Positions 44,826 through 54,757 are shown, counted from the first letter of the stretch. The stretch is 64,000 bases of DNA from Nocardioides sp. YIM 152315 (GCF_029210375.1 NZ_JARGER010000039.1:29069-93068); one strand, 5' to 3'. A program made the numbers and translations. The notes: generated from the letters alone by a model not told the origin.

Positions 44826-44934
44826 GACTCCATCCAAACAGACGGCGTCCACCTCCTGGTGACGGTCCGCAGCCGCGCGTGGCAGGGGAGCAGGCCGACG
44901 CGGCGACGACGCCCAGGTCTCCTACACTCGCTGC

Positions 44935-46242
44935 GTGATCCGAGGTGGCACCGGGGGCGTCGGCGTGACGTCCGTCCGACGCACTGGTGGCCTCGTGGCC
45001 GTCTCGTTCCTCTCGGCCAGCGCTCTCGGGTTCATCCTGCTCGCAGTCGTCGCACGATGGCTCGAGACGGACCAGAACGCCAGCTTCCTGGTGCTCTGGG
45101 CCGTGATCTTCGGCATCGGCGCGATGATGTCGGCCATCGACGTCGAGTGCTCCCGGCTGTCGAGCAGGGCAGACGTCAGCGGCGAGAAGGTGCCGGCCCA
45201 GGTCGCCTTCGTCGGCTGCGTCGGGGGGGCCGGCGGGCTCGTGGCCTGCCTCGTGCTCGCGGCCCTGCCCGGCCTCGGGGCCGAGCTGACGAGCTCGCCG
45301 GGCACGTTCGTCCTCACCCTCTCGGCCGTGGCACTCTTCGCACCGCTGTGCTTGACCCGAGGCGTGCTGATCGGCACCCGCCGAGTCCGCGCGTACGCCG
45401 TGGTCGTGGTCGGCGAGGCGCTGCTCCGCATCACGCTGGCCCTGGTCCTCTGGCTGACGTCGATGCCGCCGTCGGTCCCGGCGGCCGTCGCCGCCGTCGC
45501 GGTCGGCGGCCTGGCCTGGTTGCCCTTCTGCGGCACCGTCCTGCGAGCGGTCTCCTGGCGAGGGCGCGGCCCGGCTCCCTCGTGGGGGGAGGCGGGCCGC
45601 AACGTCGGGTCCCTCGGCGCCGCCAACGGGCTGTCCACTCTGCTGATGGCCGGCTACCCCGCGCTGGTGACGACGGTCGTCGGCAGCGCGCAGGGACTGC
45701 AGACGCTGTTCGCCGCGGTGGTCCTCACCCGACTGCCACTCGTGGCGCTGTCCCCCGTCCAGGCCGTCGCCGTGCCGCTCGCCACACGAGCGATCCACTC
45801 CGGCAACCGGAGCACGCTCCGCCGATGGTGGCGCAGGTGCGCCGAGATCCTGGTCCCGGTGCTCGCGATCGCCGCTGCCCTCGGCTGGTGGCTGGGTCCG
45901 CTGGCCGTGCGAGTGTTCCAGGGTCAGGCCTACGACCCGCATCCGGCCATGGTCGCGGGGCTCCTGGCCGGGACCTGCGTGCTGGCGGCAGCGCTGCTGC
46001 AGCTCGCCGTGGTCGTCGCGGCCGACCGACACCTGTGGGTGACGATCACCTGGATCGGCGCGACCGGTGCCGCGGTCGCGTGCCTGGCCTCCGGCATCGG
46101 GTCGGCGGAGGCCCGTGGCGTCGCCGCCTTCGTCGTGGGTGCGACCACCGCCTACGCGATCAGCTCGGTGGCCTTCCTGCGGGCGCTCCGGCGACGCACG
46201 GGCTCAACGGTCGTCGGCGTCGCGCGCCCCTCCGGTCAGTGA
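44935..46242 (+). CDS. Polysaccharide flippase-like multi-pass membrane protein (Wzx/MATE fold)
   Basis: The 435-residue protein has 12-14 hydrophobic segments in the arrangement of the MOP superfamily. It probably moves lipid-linked oligosaccharide across the membrane. The GTG start follows TACACT (44923-44928) by 6 nt and is probably leaderless. The 3' end overlaps the convergent GT2 gene by 39 bp. It heads the surface-polysaccharide locus. Confidence 0.78.
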   Translation: MIRGGTGGVGVTSVRRTGGLVAVSFLSASALGFILLAVVARWLETDQNASFLVLWAVIFGIGAMMSAIDVECSRLSSRADVSGEKVPAQVAFVGCVGGAGGLVACLVLAALPGLGAELTSSPGTFVLTLSAVALFAPLCLTRGVLIGTRRVRAYAVVVVGEALLRITLALVLWLTSMPPSVPAAVAAVAVGGLAWLPFCGTVLRAVSWRGRGPAPSWGEAGRNVGSLGAANGLSTLLMAGYPALVTTVVGSAQGLQTLFAAVVLTRLPLVALSPVQAVAVPLATRAIHSGNRSTLRRWWRRCAEILVPVLAIAAALGWWLGPLAVRVFQGQAYDPHPAMVAGLLAGTCVLAAALLQLAVVVAADRHLWVTITWIGATGAAVACLASGIGSAEARGVAAFVVGATTAYAISSVAFLRALRRRTGSTVVGVARPSGQ

Positions 46243-47259
46243 GCGCCGGCGCCACACACGGCTGCGTGCCATGTCGAGGAGGCCACGCCACAGACCGACC
46301 GAGAAGACCGCACCGAAGACGGGCGCGAACAGCGAGAACCCGACGACGTCTCGTCGTTCGACGCCCAGCCGTCGCAGCACAGCGGCGACCACACCGAGCC
46401 CCGCGGGAAGGGCGAGCAGCAGACGCGGGCGACGCAGCACCGCGAGCACCGCGAGCGGGCTGAGCACGAAGTAGGCGATCAACGGCTTGTGCAGCCGGGT
46501 GCCTCGGGAGAAGTAGCTGTCCAGCAGCAGCGTGCCGCGCTGCCGCGCGTGCCGGACGAAGTCGCGGTGCGTCGACCGCGCCACGTACTCCGCCGAGTAG
46601 GCGGGCGACATCCAGATCCGCTCCCGCTCGGCGATCCACCGGATCAGCGCCGTGTCGTCCGACGAGTTGCGCTCGTCGTCGTAGAGGCTGGTGATGCCCG
46701 CATAGCCGTCCAGCAGGAGGTCGCGCGGGCAGACGAACCCGCCGGTGCCCTTCGGGTAGTAGTCGAAGTCTTCGGTCCCGAAGCTGATCAGCCGGGGGTT
46801 CGCGAGGTAGCGGCGCCATCCCAGGTAGGTGAGGACGTACCAGAACTGGGCCTGGCGGTTGCCGTCGCGAGGGATGTCGATGTGGCAGTTCCACACCCGC
46901 GCCTCGGGGTGCTCCGCCATGAGCTGCCGGAGATTCACCAGCGCGTCGGGATGCATCCAGACCCGCTCGCCGATGAACGAGACGAGCTCCCCCGTGGCGT
47001 GGCCGACACCATTGCGGCTCGCCACCAGCCGGCCCCCGTTGGGTTGACTGTGCAGCCGCACCCGCACGTCGGTTCGCGCGGCGAACGACGCGACCACCTC
47101 AGCCGTCCGGTCCGTCGACCCGTCGTCGACCACCACGACCTCCGCCTGGGGCCACTCGGCGCGCTCGATGGCGGTGCAGAGTCGCGCGAGCGCGGTCTCG
47201 ACCAGTTCCTCGGCGTTGTGACAGATCACGACGAAGGACAGCGACGGCGTCTCCGGCAT
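46204..47259 (-). CDS. Family 2 glycosyltransferase
   Basis: The 351-residue protein has the GT2 core (LSFVVICHNAEELVETALARL, VVVVDDGSTDRTAEVV, NGVGHATGELVSFIGE) and C-terminal hydrophobic segments. It probably adds a sugar to a lipid-linked polysaccharide intermediate. ATG at 47259. Divergent from the 2-epimerase gene (215 bp between starts, no gene seen) and convergent with the flippase, overlapping by 39 bp. Confidence 0.88.
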   Translation of the reverse strand: MPETPSLSFVVICHNAEELVETALARLCTAIERAEWPQAEVVVVDDGSTDRTAEVVASFAARTDVRVRLHSQPNGGRLVASRNGVGHATGELVSFIGERVWMHPDALVNLRQLMAEHPEARVWNCHIDIPRDGNRQAQFWYVLTYLGWRRYLANPRLISFGTEDFDYYPKGTGGFVCPRDLLLDGYAGITSLYDDERNSSDDTALIRWIAERERIWMSPAYSAEYVARSTHRDFVRHARQRGTLLLDSYFSRGTRLHKPLIAYFVLSPLAVLAVLRRPRLLLALPAGLGVVAAVLRRLGVERRDVVGFSLFAPVFGAVFSVGLWRGLLDMARSRVWRRRSLTGGARDADDR

Positions 47260-47474
47260 GCTGAGGACTCTCTCATGGGCGCGGCCACCGATCGCGCGGG
47301 GCAGCACCCGACGGCTCGGACGAGCCCATCGTTGTAGGGTGATCGCGCGACGCGTCGGCTCGCGGGCTCCGGTCAGCCGAGTCGCGAGATGTCGTCTTTC
47401 AGCTTTGCAGGAACGAGGGCGCGCGAGGCGTCGGACTCTACTGCAGGGGTTCGTACGTCGACCGAGGAGCCGGA

Positions 47475-48587
47475 TTGGCCATCGTGATGGTCGCGGGCAC
47501 GACCGCGGAGATCATCAAGCTCTCGCCCCTGATGCGTTCCCTGCTCGACAGTGGCACGCCGTACGAGCTCTGGAACACCGCACAGCACGTCGACGGGCTG
47601 CGGGCGACCCTCGACGACCTCGGCCTGCCGCAGCCGGACGAGCACTTCCTCGACCCGCGCACCCAGTCGCCGCTGGTCCGTTCCTCCCAGGTGCCGGGCT
47701 GGATGCTGCGGATCGGGTTCCACACCCTGCGCCACCGCCGGCGCCTTCGCCGGACGCTGCACGCCGGCGGCCGGCCGCTCGTCGTGGTGCACGGAGACAC
47801 GTTCACGACCGTCCTGGGTGCCCTGGTCGGGCGCTTCCTCGGGGCGCCGGTGGCGCACGTCGAGGCCGGCATGCGATCCGGGGACCTGCGCAACCCGATG
47901 CCCGAGGAGATCAACCGACGCGTCGTGGCGCGCCTCGCGCGGCTGCACTTCGCACCGACCCGGCGGGAGGTCGACAACCTCCGGCGCGAGCGCGCGAAGG
48001 GGCTGGTCGTCGACACCGGCGCCAACACCGCGATCGACGCGCTGCGGATGATGCTCGGGGCCGAGCACCCTCCGATCGACCTGCCCGACGAGTTCGGTCT
48101 CGTGACGCTGCACCGGTTCGAGATGCTGCGCAACAGCGCCGTCTTCGCCGAGACGCTGCGGGTGCTCAAGGAGTCGAGCCCGCTGCCGCTGGTGATGCCG
48201 GCGGGCGACACCGAGCGCCGGCGAGTCGAGGAGCTCGGGCTCTCCGCCCTCTTCGACGACCGCTTCCGCCTCGTCGCGAAGCAGCCCTACCCCCGGTTCC
48301 TCCCGATCCTGGCCCGGGCGAGCTTCGTGGTCACCGACTCCGGCGGCCTGCAGCAGGAGTGCGGCATCCTCGGGCGTCCCGCCGCCATCCAGCGGGATGC
48401 GACCGAGTCTCACCAGGGGATCGGCGAGAACCTCGTGCTCACCCAGCTCGACCCCGACCGGCTCCGCGACTTCCTCGCCCGCTGGGAGGACCACCGACGT
48501 CCGTCCCAGCTCGACGCCTTCCACCCGACCGAGGTGATCATGGGTTCGCTGCGCAGCGAGGGGTACGTCGGCGCCGAGGTCCGCTGA
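47475..48587 (+). CDS. UDP-N-acetylglucosamine 2-epimerase-family enzyme (WecB/WbpI-like)
   Basis: The 370-residue non-hydrolysing epimerase keeps the catalytic acids and histidine: D108 in HGDTFT, E130 in HVEAGMRSG, the PEEINRR glutamate and TLHRFEM. The usual N-terminal GTRPE, which binds UDP, reads GTTAE. Given the neighbouring WlbA/B/C-like genes, it may act on UDP-2,3-diacetamido-glucuronate (WbpI role) rather than UDP-GlcNAc. TTG start (47475) with GAGGAGC upstream. The next genes are convergent on it. Confidence 0.82.
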   Translation: MAIVMVAGTTAEIIKLSPLMRSLLDSGTPYELWNTAQHVDGLRATLDDLGLPQPDEHFLDPRTQSPLVRSSQVPGWMLRIGFHTLRHRRRLRRTLHAGGRPLVVVHGDTFTTVLGALVGRFLGAPVAHVEAGMRSGDLRNPMPEEINRRVVARLARLHFAPTRREVDNLRRERAKGLVVDTGANTAIDALRMMLGAEHPPIDLPDEFGLVTLHRFEMLRNSAVFAETLRVLKESSPLPLVMPAGDTERRRVEELGLSALFDDRFRLVAKQPYPRFLPILARASFVVTDSGGLQQECGILGRPAAIQRDATESHQGIGENLVLTQLDPDRLRDFLARWEDHRRPSQLDAFHPTEVIMGSLRSEGYVGAEVR

Positions 48588-48610
48588 CCCGGCGCCGGAG
48601 CGACCGTCCG

Positions 48611-49612
48611 TCACAGCGGGACGGCGACGCCCTCTCGCGCCGAGCGCAGGCAGGCGTCTACCACCCGCAGCGTCTCGACCCCTTCGCGCATCGGCACGAT
48701 GTAGGGGTCGGCCACGCCGCGGATCGCGTCGCGGAATCCCTGGTGCTCGACCGCCAGCGGCTCGCGCTTGTGCAACGAGAACCGCGTGACGTCGCCCTCG
48801 GAGACACCGCGGAAGGAGGCGATCGCGTCCCACTCGTTCTCGAGCGTGCCGTTCTCGTAGTACGTGAGGTCCCCGGTGAGGGTGTCGGCGACCAACGCGC
48901 CCTTCTCCCCCGTCACGACGCAGTGTCGCTCCTTGCGCGGCGAGAGCCAGTTGACGAGGTGGTTGACGATCACGCCGTTCGCAAGCCGCCCGGAGGCCAC
49001 CAGCATGTCCTCGTGCTGGCGGCCCGAGCGGTAGGTGACGTGGGCGGTGACGGTGGTGTACGCCGAGCCCGCGATCCACGGGGTCAGGTCGACGTCGTGG
49101 GTGGCGAGGTCCTGGACGACGCCGACGTCGTTGATGCGCTCGGGGAAGGGTCCCTGGCGCGACGTCGTGATCTGGTAGACCTCCCCGAGCACGCCCTTCG
49201 CGATCCGCTCGCGCAGGGCGATCATGGCGGGGTTGCAGCGCTCGACGTACCCGACGGCGCCGACCAGGCCGGCGTCCTCGAACGCACGCGCCACCCGTTC
49301 CCCGGACTCGACGGAGTGCGCGATCGGCTTCTCCACCATCGCGTGGACCCCGGCGGCCGCGAGCGTGAGCGCGACCTCCTCGTGCAGGCTGGTCGGGACG
49401 GCGACCATGACGCCGTCGACGCCGGCGTCGATGATCGCCTGCACGTCGGGGAGGACGGGGAGCTCGCCCGCCACCCCGAACCGGTCGCCGATCGGGTCGG
49501 CGACGGCGACGAGGCGGAGCCCGGGAGTGCTGCGGATGACGCGCGCGTGGTGGCGTCCCATGGCGCCGAGGCCGATGAGGCCGATGCGCAGGACGTCGGT
49601 CTCGTCGGCCAT
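48611..49612 (-). CDS. Gfo/Idh/MocA dehydrogenase (WlbA/WbpB-like)
   Basis: The 333-residue NAD-binding enzyme has GLIGLGAMGRHHAR, EKPIAHSVE and LATHDVDLTPW, all usual for the family. In the WbpB/WlbA step the 3-hydroxyl of UDP-N-acetylglucosaminuronate is oxidised for later transamination. The DegT aminotransferase and hexapeptide acetyltransferase upstream in the same operon support this assignment. The start overlaps the aminotransferase stop (GTGATGG); ATG at 49612 is used, with GTG at 49615 as alternative. Confidence 0.85.
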   Translation of the reverse strand: MADETDVLRIGLIGLGAMGRHHARVIRSTPGLRLVAVADPIGDRFGVAGELPVLPDVQAIIDAGVDGVMVAVPTSLHEEVALTLAAAGVHAMVEKPIAHSVESGERVARAFEDAGLVGAVGYVERCNPAMIALRERIAKGVLGEVYQITTSRQGPFPERINDVGVVQDLATHDVDLTPWIAGSAYTTVTAHVTYRSGRQHEDMLVASGRLANGVIVNHLVNWLSPRKERHCVVTGEKGALVADTLTGDLTYYENGTLENEWDAIASFRGVSEGDVTRFSLHKREPLAVEHQGFRDAIRGVADPYIVPMREGVETLRVVDACLRSAREGVAVPL

Positions 49613-50721
49613 CACGCCCCCGCCCCGACGACCGTGTTGACGGCCTCGACGATGCGCTCGAGGTCGTCGCCGGACAGCGACGGGTGCACCGGGAGCGAGA
49701 GCACCTCGAGGGCGGCCTTCTCGGTCTCGGGCAGGTCGAGGTCGGGCGCGAACTTCTTCAGCGACTCGAGCCGGTGGTTCGGGATCGGGTAGTAGACGCC
49801 GGACCCGACCTGGAACTCCTCGCGCAGGCGCCGCACCACCTCGTCGCGCCCCTCGGCGACCCGGATCGTGTACTGGTGGTAGACGTGGGTGGCGCCCTCG
49901 GCGACCACCGGCACGGTCACGCCACGCAGGTGCTCGTCGAGGAAGGCCGCGTTGCGCTGCCGGGTCTGGGTCCAGCCCGCGACCTTGCGCAGCTGCGCCC
50001 GGCCGATCGCCGCGTGGATGTCGGTCATCCGGTTGTTGAGACCGATGACCTCGTTGGCGTACTGGCGCTCCATGCCCTGGTTGCGCAGCAGCCGCACCTG
50101 CCTGGCGAGGTCCTCGTCGACGCAGGAGACCATGCCGCCCTCACCGGAGGTCATGTTCTTCGTCGGGTAGAGGGAGAACATCGCGAAGGATCCGAACGCG
50201 CCGACCGGCGTGCCCTGCCAGGTGGCGCCGTGGGCCTGGGCGGCGTCCTCGAAGAGCGCGACACCGTGCTCCTGCGCGATCGCGCCGAGCGCGGTCATGT
50301 CGGCCGGGTGTCCGAAGAGATGGACCGGCATGACGGCCCTGGTGCGCTCGGTGATCGCCTCTTCCACGGCGCGCGGGTCGAGGCAGAAGTACGTCGGCTC
50401 GATGTCGACGAAGACAGGGGTGGCGCCCGTGAGCGCGACCGAGTTGGCCGTCGCCGCGAACGTGAACGACGGCACGATGACCTCGTCCCCCGGGCCGATG
50501 CCGGCCGCGAGCAGACCGAGGTGGAGACCGGACGTCCCCGAGTTGACGGCGACGCAGGTGCGGCCCCCGACCAGCTGGTCGGCGAACTCCTGCTCGAACG
50601 CCGCGACCTCCGGGCCCGACGCCACCTGCCCGGTGGCCAGCACCGCGTCGACGGCGGCGCGCTCGTCGGCACCGATGATCGGCTTGGCGGGGGGGATGAA
50701 CTCTCTCGACGTGCTCGTCAT
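49612..50721 (-). CDS. DegT/DnrJ/EryC1/StrS sugar aminotransferase (WlbC/WbpE-like)
   Basis: This PLP enzyme, 369 residues long, has the internal-aldimine lysine in SLYPTKNM (K188) and the substrate-binding FEDAAQAHGA and SGTSGLHLGL regions. It is expected to transaminate the 3-keto sugar made by the Gfo/Idh enzyme. ATG overlaps the upstream acetyltransferase stop (ATGA). It is one of four tightly coupled minus-strand genes (51311 to 48611). Confidence 0.9.
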   Translation of the reverse strand: MTSTSREFIPPAKPIIGADERAAVDAVLATGQVASGPEVAAFEQEFADQLVGGRTCVAVNSGTSGLHLGLLAAGIGPGDEVIVPSFTFAATANSVALTGATPVFVDIEPTYFCLDPRAVEEAITERTRAVMPVHLFGHPADMTALGAIAQEHGVALFEDAAQAHGATWQGTPVGAFGSFAMFSLYPTKNMTSGEGGMVSCVDEDLARQVRLLRNQGMERQYANEVIGLNNRMTDIHAAIGRAQLRKVAGWTQTRQRNAAFLDEHLRGVTVPVVAEGATHVYHQYTIRVAEGRDEVVRRLREEFQVGSGVYYPIPNHRLESLKKFAPDLDLPETEKAALEVLSLPVHPSLSGDDLERIVEAVNTVVGAGA

Positions 50722-51314
50722 GCTCCAACTCTCTGGATCTGGTTACCGTTCAGCTCGTACCGGTCTCCGGAGACCGGGCAGAGGAAGCTGCCGTCGTCCT
50801 GCTGCTGCAACCGGCGGCCGTGCTCGCCGACCCACCCGATCTGGCGGGCCGGGACGCCGGCGACCACGGCGTACGCCGGGACGTCGCGGGTGACGACCGA
50901 GCCGGCCGCCACCATCGCCCACTCCCCGACGCGTACGGGTGCCACGCAGACCGAGCGCGCGCCGATGGAGGCGCCGTCGGCGATGTCGACGCCGACCGCC
51001 TCCCAGTCGTCCGCGGACTTCAGCGCGCCGTCGGGGCTCACGGCGCGGGGGAACGTGTCGTTGGTCAGCACGACGGCCGGGCCGATGAACACGCCGTTGC
51101 CGAGCCGCGCGGGCTCGTAGACCAGCGCGTAGTTCTGCAGCTTGCACCGGTCGCCGATCTGCACACCCGAGCCGACGTAGGCGCCCCGGCCGACCACGCA
51201 CTGCTCGCCGAGCACCGCACCCTCGCGCACCTGCGCGAGGTGCCAGATGCTGCTGCCGTCGCCGATGACGGCGTCGGCGGAGATGTCGGCGCTGTCGACG
51301 CTGCGAAAGCTCAT
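50718..51314 (-). CDS. Left-handed beta-helix N-acetyltransferase (WlbB/WbpD-like)
   Basis: The 198-residue hexapeptide-repeat enzyme has repeats such as AVLGEQCVVGRGAYVG and GVQIGDRCKLQNYALVYE, as in the WbpD/WlbB family. These N-acetylate the 3-amino group of UDP-GlcNAc(3NH2)A using acetyl-CoA. Together with the aminotransferase and dehydrogenase it covers the WbpB-E-D steps. The ATG overlaps the DUF2142 gene stop. Confidence 0.88.
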   Translation of the reverse strand: MSFRSVDSADISADAVIGDGSSIWHLAQVREGAVLGEQCVVGRGAYVGSGVQIGDRCKLQNYALVYEPARLGNGVFIGPAVVLTNDTFPRAVSPDGALKSADDWEAVGVDIADGASIGARSVCVAPVRVGEWAMVAAGSVVTRDVPAYAVVAGVPARQIGWVGEHGRRLQQQDDGSFLCPVSGDRYELNGNQIQRVGA

Positions 51315-52957
51315 CGATGGGCCCCCTCGGGGTCGTCGTCCGGGATGGTGTCGTCCTTCGGTGAGGACGGCCTGTCGTCCGGCCCGGGGTCCGGCTCGGG
51401 ATCCTGCTGGTCGACGGACCGGTGCTCGCCCGGGGCCGGCGATCCAGCCCGAGGGACGTGACGGACCGGGACCTCGACGGCGTCCTCGAAGGCGATCGGA
51501 CGGTCCGCGTCGTTCTCGGAGCGTGGCCGCGAGAGCAGCCAGACCGGGGAGCTGAAGAGCGCAAAACCCACGGCACCGGCGATGATGACGACCCACGGGC
51601 TCGGCGCCCATGGCCACCACCACTCGTAGTCGGAGATGAGCTGGGCGCCGTCCGTGCCGGTGACGTACCGCCTGATGTTGGCGTAGAGCGCGGCGCCGGT
51701 GGCGACGCTCAGGGCGGCCGAGATCACGGCACCCTGCACGCGAGTGAGCCTCAGCGAGGATCCGTGCTGCCGCCCCACCAGCGCGAGGCCGACGAGGATC
51801 GGCACCATCGGCAGCAGGTACCGCGGCTGCACGCTCTCCCCCACCACGAGCCGCGCCCGGAAGTAGGTGAGCGCGGGCAGCGCCACGAGCGGGATGGCGA
51901 TCCCGAGCATCGCCAGCGCCTTGGACCATCGCCCCTGGCCCAGGCCGTTGAGGAAGACGAACCCGAGGATCAGGGCCACGGGATAGGCGGCGAGCGACGG
52001 GACCGCGGTGTCGAGCCAACCGAGCCCGAAGGAGTAGCCGAACATGCCGCTGATCAGTGCGGGCGACTCCAGCACGAAGTTCGTCACGACCTCGCGCAGG
52101 GCGCGGTCGGTCTCCGCCGAGGCGCCCGCGACGCTCCCGACCTGGGCAGAGCTCAGCGCGACGTAGGCGGCGACCGCGAACGCCACCGCGGGGATCACGG
52201 CGAGCCAGCGACGCGCGAGCAGGATCCGCCAGTTCAGGACGGACACGGCAACTCCGGTGATCACCACGTAGACCGCAGCGTCCCCTCGAGAGGTGACTGC
52301 GAGCAGCGCCGAGAGCAGCGCGAGTCCGGCCAGCACGTAGCGCCGTCGTACGGACGGCGCCGTGAACACGGCGTTGAGGGCGAAGGCCCAGCCGGTGACG
52401 CCGACGACCGCCCAGCTGCTCGGGTTGACGGAGCCGATGATGAACCAGCCCAACGGCACGAGCGTCACGGTGACGGCGTACGCCATCATCCGGCGCGCAC
52501 CCGACGCGCTCGCCAGGCCGATCGCCGTGAGCAGCAGCGCGGCGATGATCACGTTGGCCATGCGCATCATCAACACGGACTTCACCACGGACTTGCCGAC
52601 GAAGAGATGCATGAAGCTGTAGTAGCCACCCGGGTAGTCCCCGGTGTCCACTGCCGACGTCTCCCCCCGCTTGCCGACGAGCGGCTCCTGGCACGCCGCA
52701 GACGCGGTCGGGTCGAACGCGTAGCACTGACCTCCGGCCACCAGCGCCGGAGCCTTCACGCGGAGGTTGCCCTCGGGGTCGGTGCCGAGCTCCGTGCAGG
52801 GTCTCGAGGTCTCGGAGGCGCCGACGCACCAGATCGAGGTCATGTGGTAGCTGTCATCCGGCGAGGAGCCCACCGGTGAGGACAGCGCCCAGGCACCTCC
52901 ACACAGCACGACCCCGACCGCGACCGCGAGTGCCACGAGCCATTCGGTTCGCTTCAC
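51311..52957 (-). CDS. DUF2142-family polytopic membrane protein
   Basis: The 548-residue protein has about 12 hydrophobic segments, a large loop after the first segment (SSPDDSYHMTSIWC) and a disordered acidic C-terminal tail (about 470-548, Asp/Pro-rich). DUF2142 proteins lie in surface-polysaccharide loci and are thought to be glycosyltransferase-like (GT-C) membrane enzymes. The GTG at 52957 is chosen because the first membrane segment follows (KRTEWLVALAVAVGVVL). First gene of the sugar operon. Confidence 0.8.
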   Translation of the reverse strand: MKRTEWLVALAVAVGVVLCGGAWALSSPVGSSPDDSYHMTSIWCVGASETSRPCTELGTDPEGNLRVKAPALVAGGQCYAFDPTASAACQEPLVGKRGETSAVDTGDYPGGYYSFMHLFVGKSVVKSVLMMRMANVIIAALLLTAIGLASASGARRMMAYAVTVTLVPLGWFIIGSVNPSSWAVVGVTGWAFALNAVFTAPSVRRRYVLAGLALLSALLAVTSRGDAAVYVVITGVAVSVLNWRILLARRWLAVIPAVAFAVAAYVALSSAQVGSVAGASAETDRALREVVTNFVLESPALISGMFGYSFGLGWLDTAVPSLAAYPVALILGFVFLNGLGQGRWSKALAMLGIAIPLVALPALTYFRARLVVGESVQPRYLLPMVPILVGLALVGRQHGSSLRLTRVQGAVISAALSVATGAALYANIRRYVTGTDGAQLISDYEWWWPWAPSPWVVIIAGAVGFALFSSPVWLLSRPRSENDADRPIAFEDAVEVPVRHVPRAGSPAPGEHRSVDQQDPEPDPGPDDRPSSPKDDTIPDDDPEGAHR

Positions 52958-53100
52958 GACGGTCCTCGATCGATCCCCGATGCGGTCGAGCACCGGGGGG
53001 TCACCTGCTGGAGGCCCGCCTGGTGAGCCCACACCCGAGCAGCGCTCTCGAGTCCCACACGTCTCTCCCCGTCACGTCGACAATCCGGAGCATCCTACTC

Positions 53101-53124
53101 ACGGCGGACGTCACGGACCGCCGT
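53101..53124 (-). terminator. Hairpin at the end of the MFS gene
   Basis: ACGGCGG (53101-53107) pairs with CCGCCGT (53118-53124) around a 10-nt loop, overlapping the MFS stop codon (53113-53111). A plausible factor-independent terminator, without a T-tract. Confidence 0.35.
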
Positions 53125-54751
53125 CGGGCTGCGCCCGCGCCGCGACGCTCGCCGACGTCGCGCGCAGCTCGACGGGCGGGAGGAGCAGCAGCACCAGGAA
53201 CCCGACCACGCCGAAGCAGCCGGCGAGGAGGAAGACCTGGTCCATCGACTCCGCGAAGCCCACCTTGAAGGGGTGCGCGATCACCGGGTCCATCTGGTCG
53301 ATCACCGAGGAGTCGTCCTGGACCCGCGCGACGAGGTCCGGGTCGGGCCCGTGGCCGTCGGCCACCGCCTGCTGCCAGGCCGCCGTCTGGCTCTCCTCCT
53401 TGATCGCGTCGGTGATGTGGGCGCCGACGCTGGAGAAGAGCACGGACAGGAAGACCGCGACACCGATCGTGCCGCCGATCTGGCGGAAGAACGTCGCCGA
53501 GCTGGTCGCCACGCCGATCTCGGTCGGAGGCACGGCGCTCTGGATGATGAGCAGCAGCGGCTGCATGCAGTTGCCGAGGCCGAGCCCGAGCACCAGCATC
53601 GCGAGGCTGACCAGCGCCAGCGGCGTGTCGGCGCCGGTGAACGACAGCAGGAAGAGCCCGATCGTCATCACCGCGGAGCCGAAGATCGGGAACAGGCGGA
53701 TGTGCCCGGTGCGGGAGATGACCTGACCCGACGCGATCGAGCCGGTCATCATGCCGACCACCATCGGCAGCATCAGCAGCCCGGACTCGGTCGGCGTCGC
53801 GCCGTGCACGATCTGCATGTAGAGCGGCAGCAGCATGATGCCGCCGAACATCGCGACGCCGACGATGATGCTGGCCGCGACGGTGACCGCCGCGGCGCGG
53901 ATCCGGAAGATCCGCAGCGGGATCAGCGCCGCGTCACCCATGGCCCGCTCGGTGAGGAAGAAGGCGACGAGGCCGATCCCGCCCACGACGTACGTCGCGA
54001 TCGCGCGTGGGGAGTCCCAGCCCCACTCGCGCCCCTGCTCCGCGACGATCAGCAGCGGCACCAGCCCAACCGCGAGCGCGGCGGCGCCCCACCAGTCGAT
54101 GCGGATGCCGGGGCGCGGGGTGTGGTGCACGTGCAGCGTGCGGTAGACGACGGCGAGCGCGGCGACGCCGATCGGGACGTTCACCAGGAACACCCAGCGC
54201 CAGCCGTCGATGCCGAGGATCGTGTCGGCGCCGGCGAAGAAGCCGCCGATGAGCGGCCCGAGGACGCTCGAGGTGCCGAACATCGCCATGAAGTAGCCCG
54301 TGTAGCGCGCGCGCTCGCGCGGCGACACGATGTCGCCGATGATCGCGAGGACCAGCGTGAAGAGTCCGCCGGCGCCGAGGCCCTGGAACGCGCGGAAGAG
54401 TGCGAGCTGGTACATCGACCCGGCGAACGAGCACAGGGCCGATCCGACGATGAACACGGTGATCGCGAACATGAAGAGCTTCTTGCGCCCGTAGAGATCG
54501 CCGAGCTTGCCGTAGATCGGCGTCGTGATCGTCGCGGTGATCAGGTACGCCGTGGTGACCCAGGCCTGGACCGAGAGTCCGTTCAGGTCGTCGGCGATCG
54601 TGCGGATCGACGTGCTCACGATCGTCTGGTCGAGGGCGCCCAGGAACATGCCGAGCATCAGGCCGGACAGGATCGTGAGCACCTGCCGGTGGGTGTACTC
54701 GCCGGTGTGGTCCTCGGTGCCGACGCCCGCCGGCCGCGCGTTCTCACTCAT
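53111..54751 (-). CDS. DHA2-family MFS drug transporter
   Basis: The 546-residue membrane protein has 14 hydrophobic segments, GALDQTIVSTSIRTI (motif C) and YGKLGDLYGRKKLF (motif A). Typical of EmrB/QacA-type drug efflux. It has no local regulator. The start is 7 bp after the RibD-like gene stop, so it may be the last gene of the pteridine/glycosylation cluster and export its product. A TACGCT box 8 nt upstream of the ATG could also give it its own promoter. Confidence 0.88.
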   Translation of the reverse strand: MSENARPAGVGTEDHTGEYTHRQVLTILSGLMLGMFLGALDQTIVSTSIRTIADDLNGLSVQAWVTTAYLITATITTPIYGKLGDLYGRKKLFMFAITVFIVGSALCSFAGSMYQLALFRAFQGLGAGGLFTLVLAIIGDIVSPRERARYTGYFMAMFGTSSVLGPLIGGFFAGADTILGIDGWRWVFLVNVPIGVAALAVVYRTLHVHHTPRPGIRIDWWGAAALAVGLVPLLIVAEQGREWGWDSPRAIATYVVGGIGLVAFFLTERAMGDAALIPLRIFRIRAAAVTVAASIIVGVAMFGGIMLLPLYMQIVHGATPTESGLLMLPMVVGMMTGSIASGQVISRTGHIRLFPIFGSAVMTIGLFLLSFTGADTPLALVSLAMLVLGLGLGNCMQPLLLIIQSAVPPTEIGVATSSATFFRQIGGTIGVAVFLSVLFSSVGAHITDAIKEESQTAAWQQAVADGHGPDPDLVARVQDDSSVIDQMDPVIAHPFKVGFAESMDQVFLLAGCFGVVGFLVLLLLPPVELRATSASVAARAQPDGGP

Positions 54752-54757
54752 CAGGAG

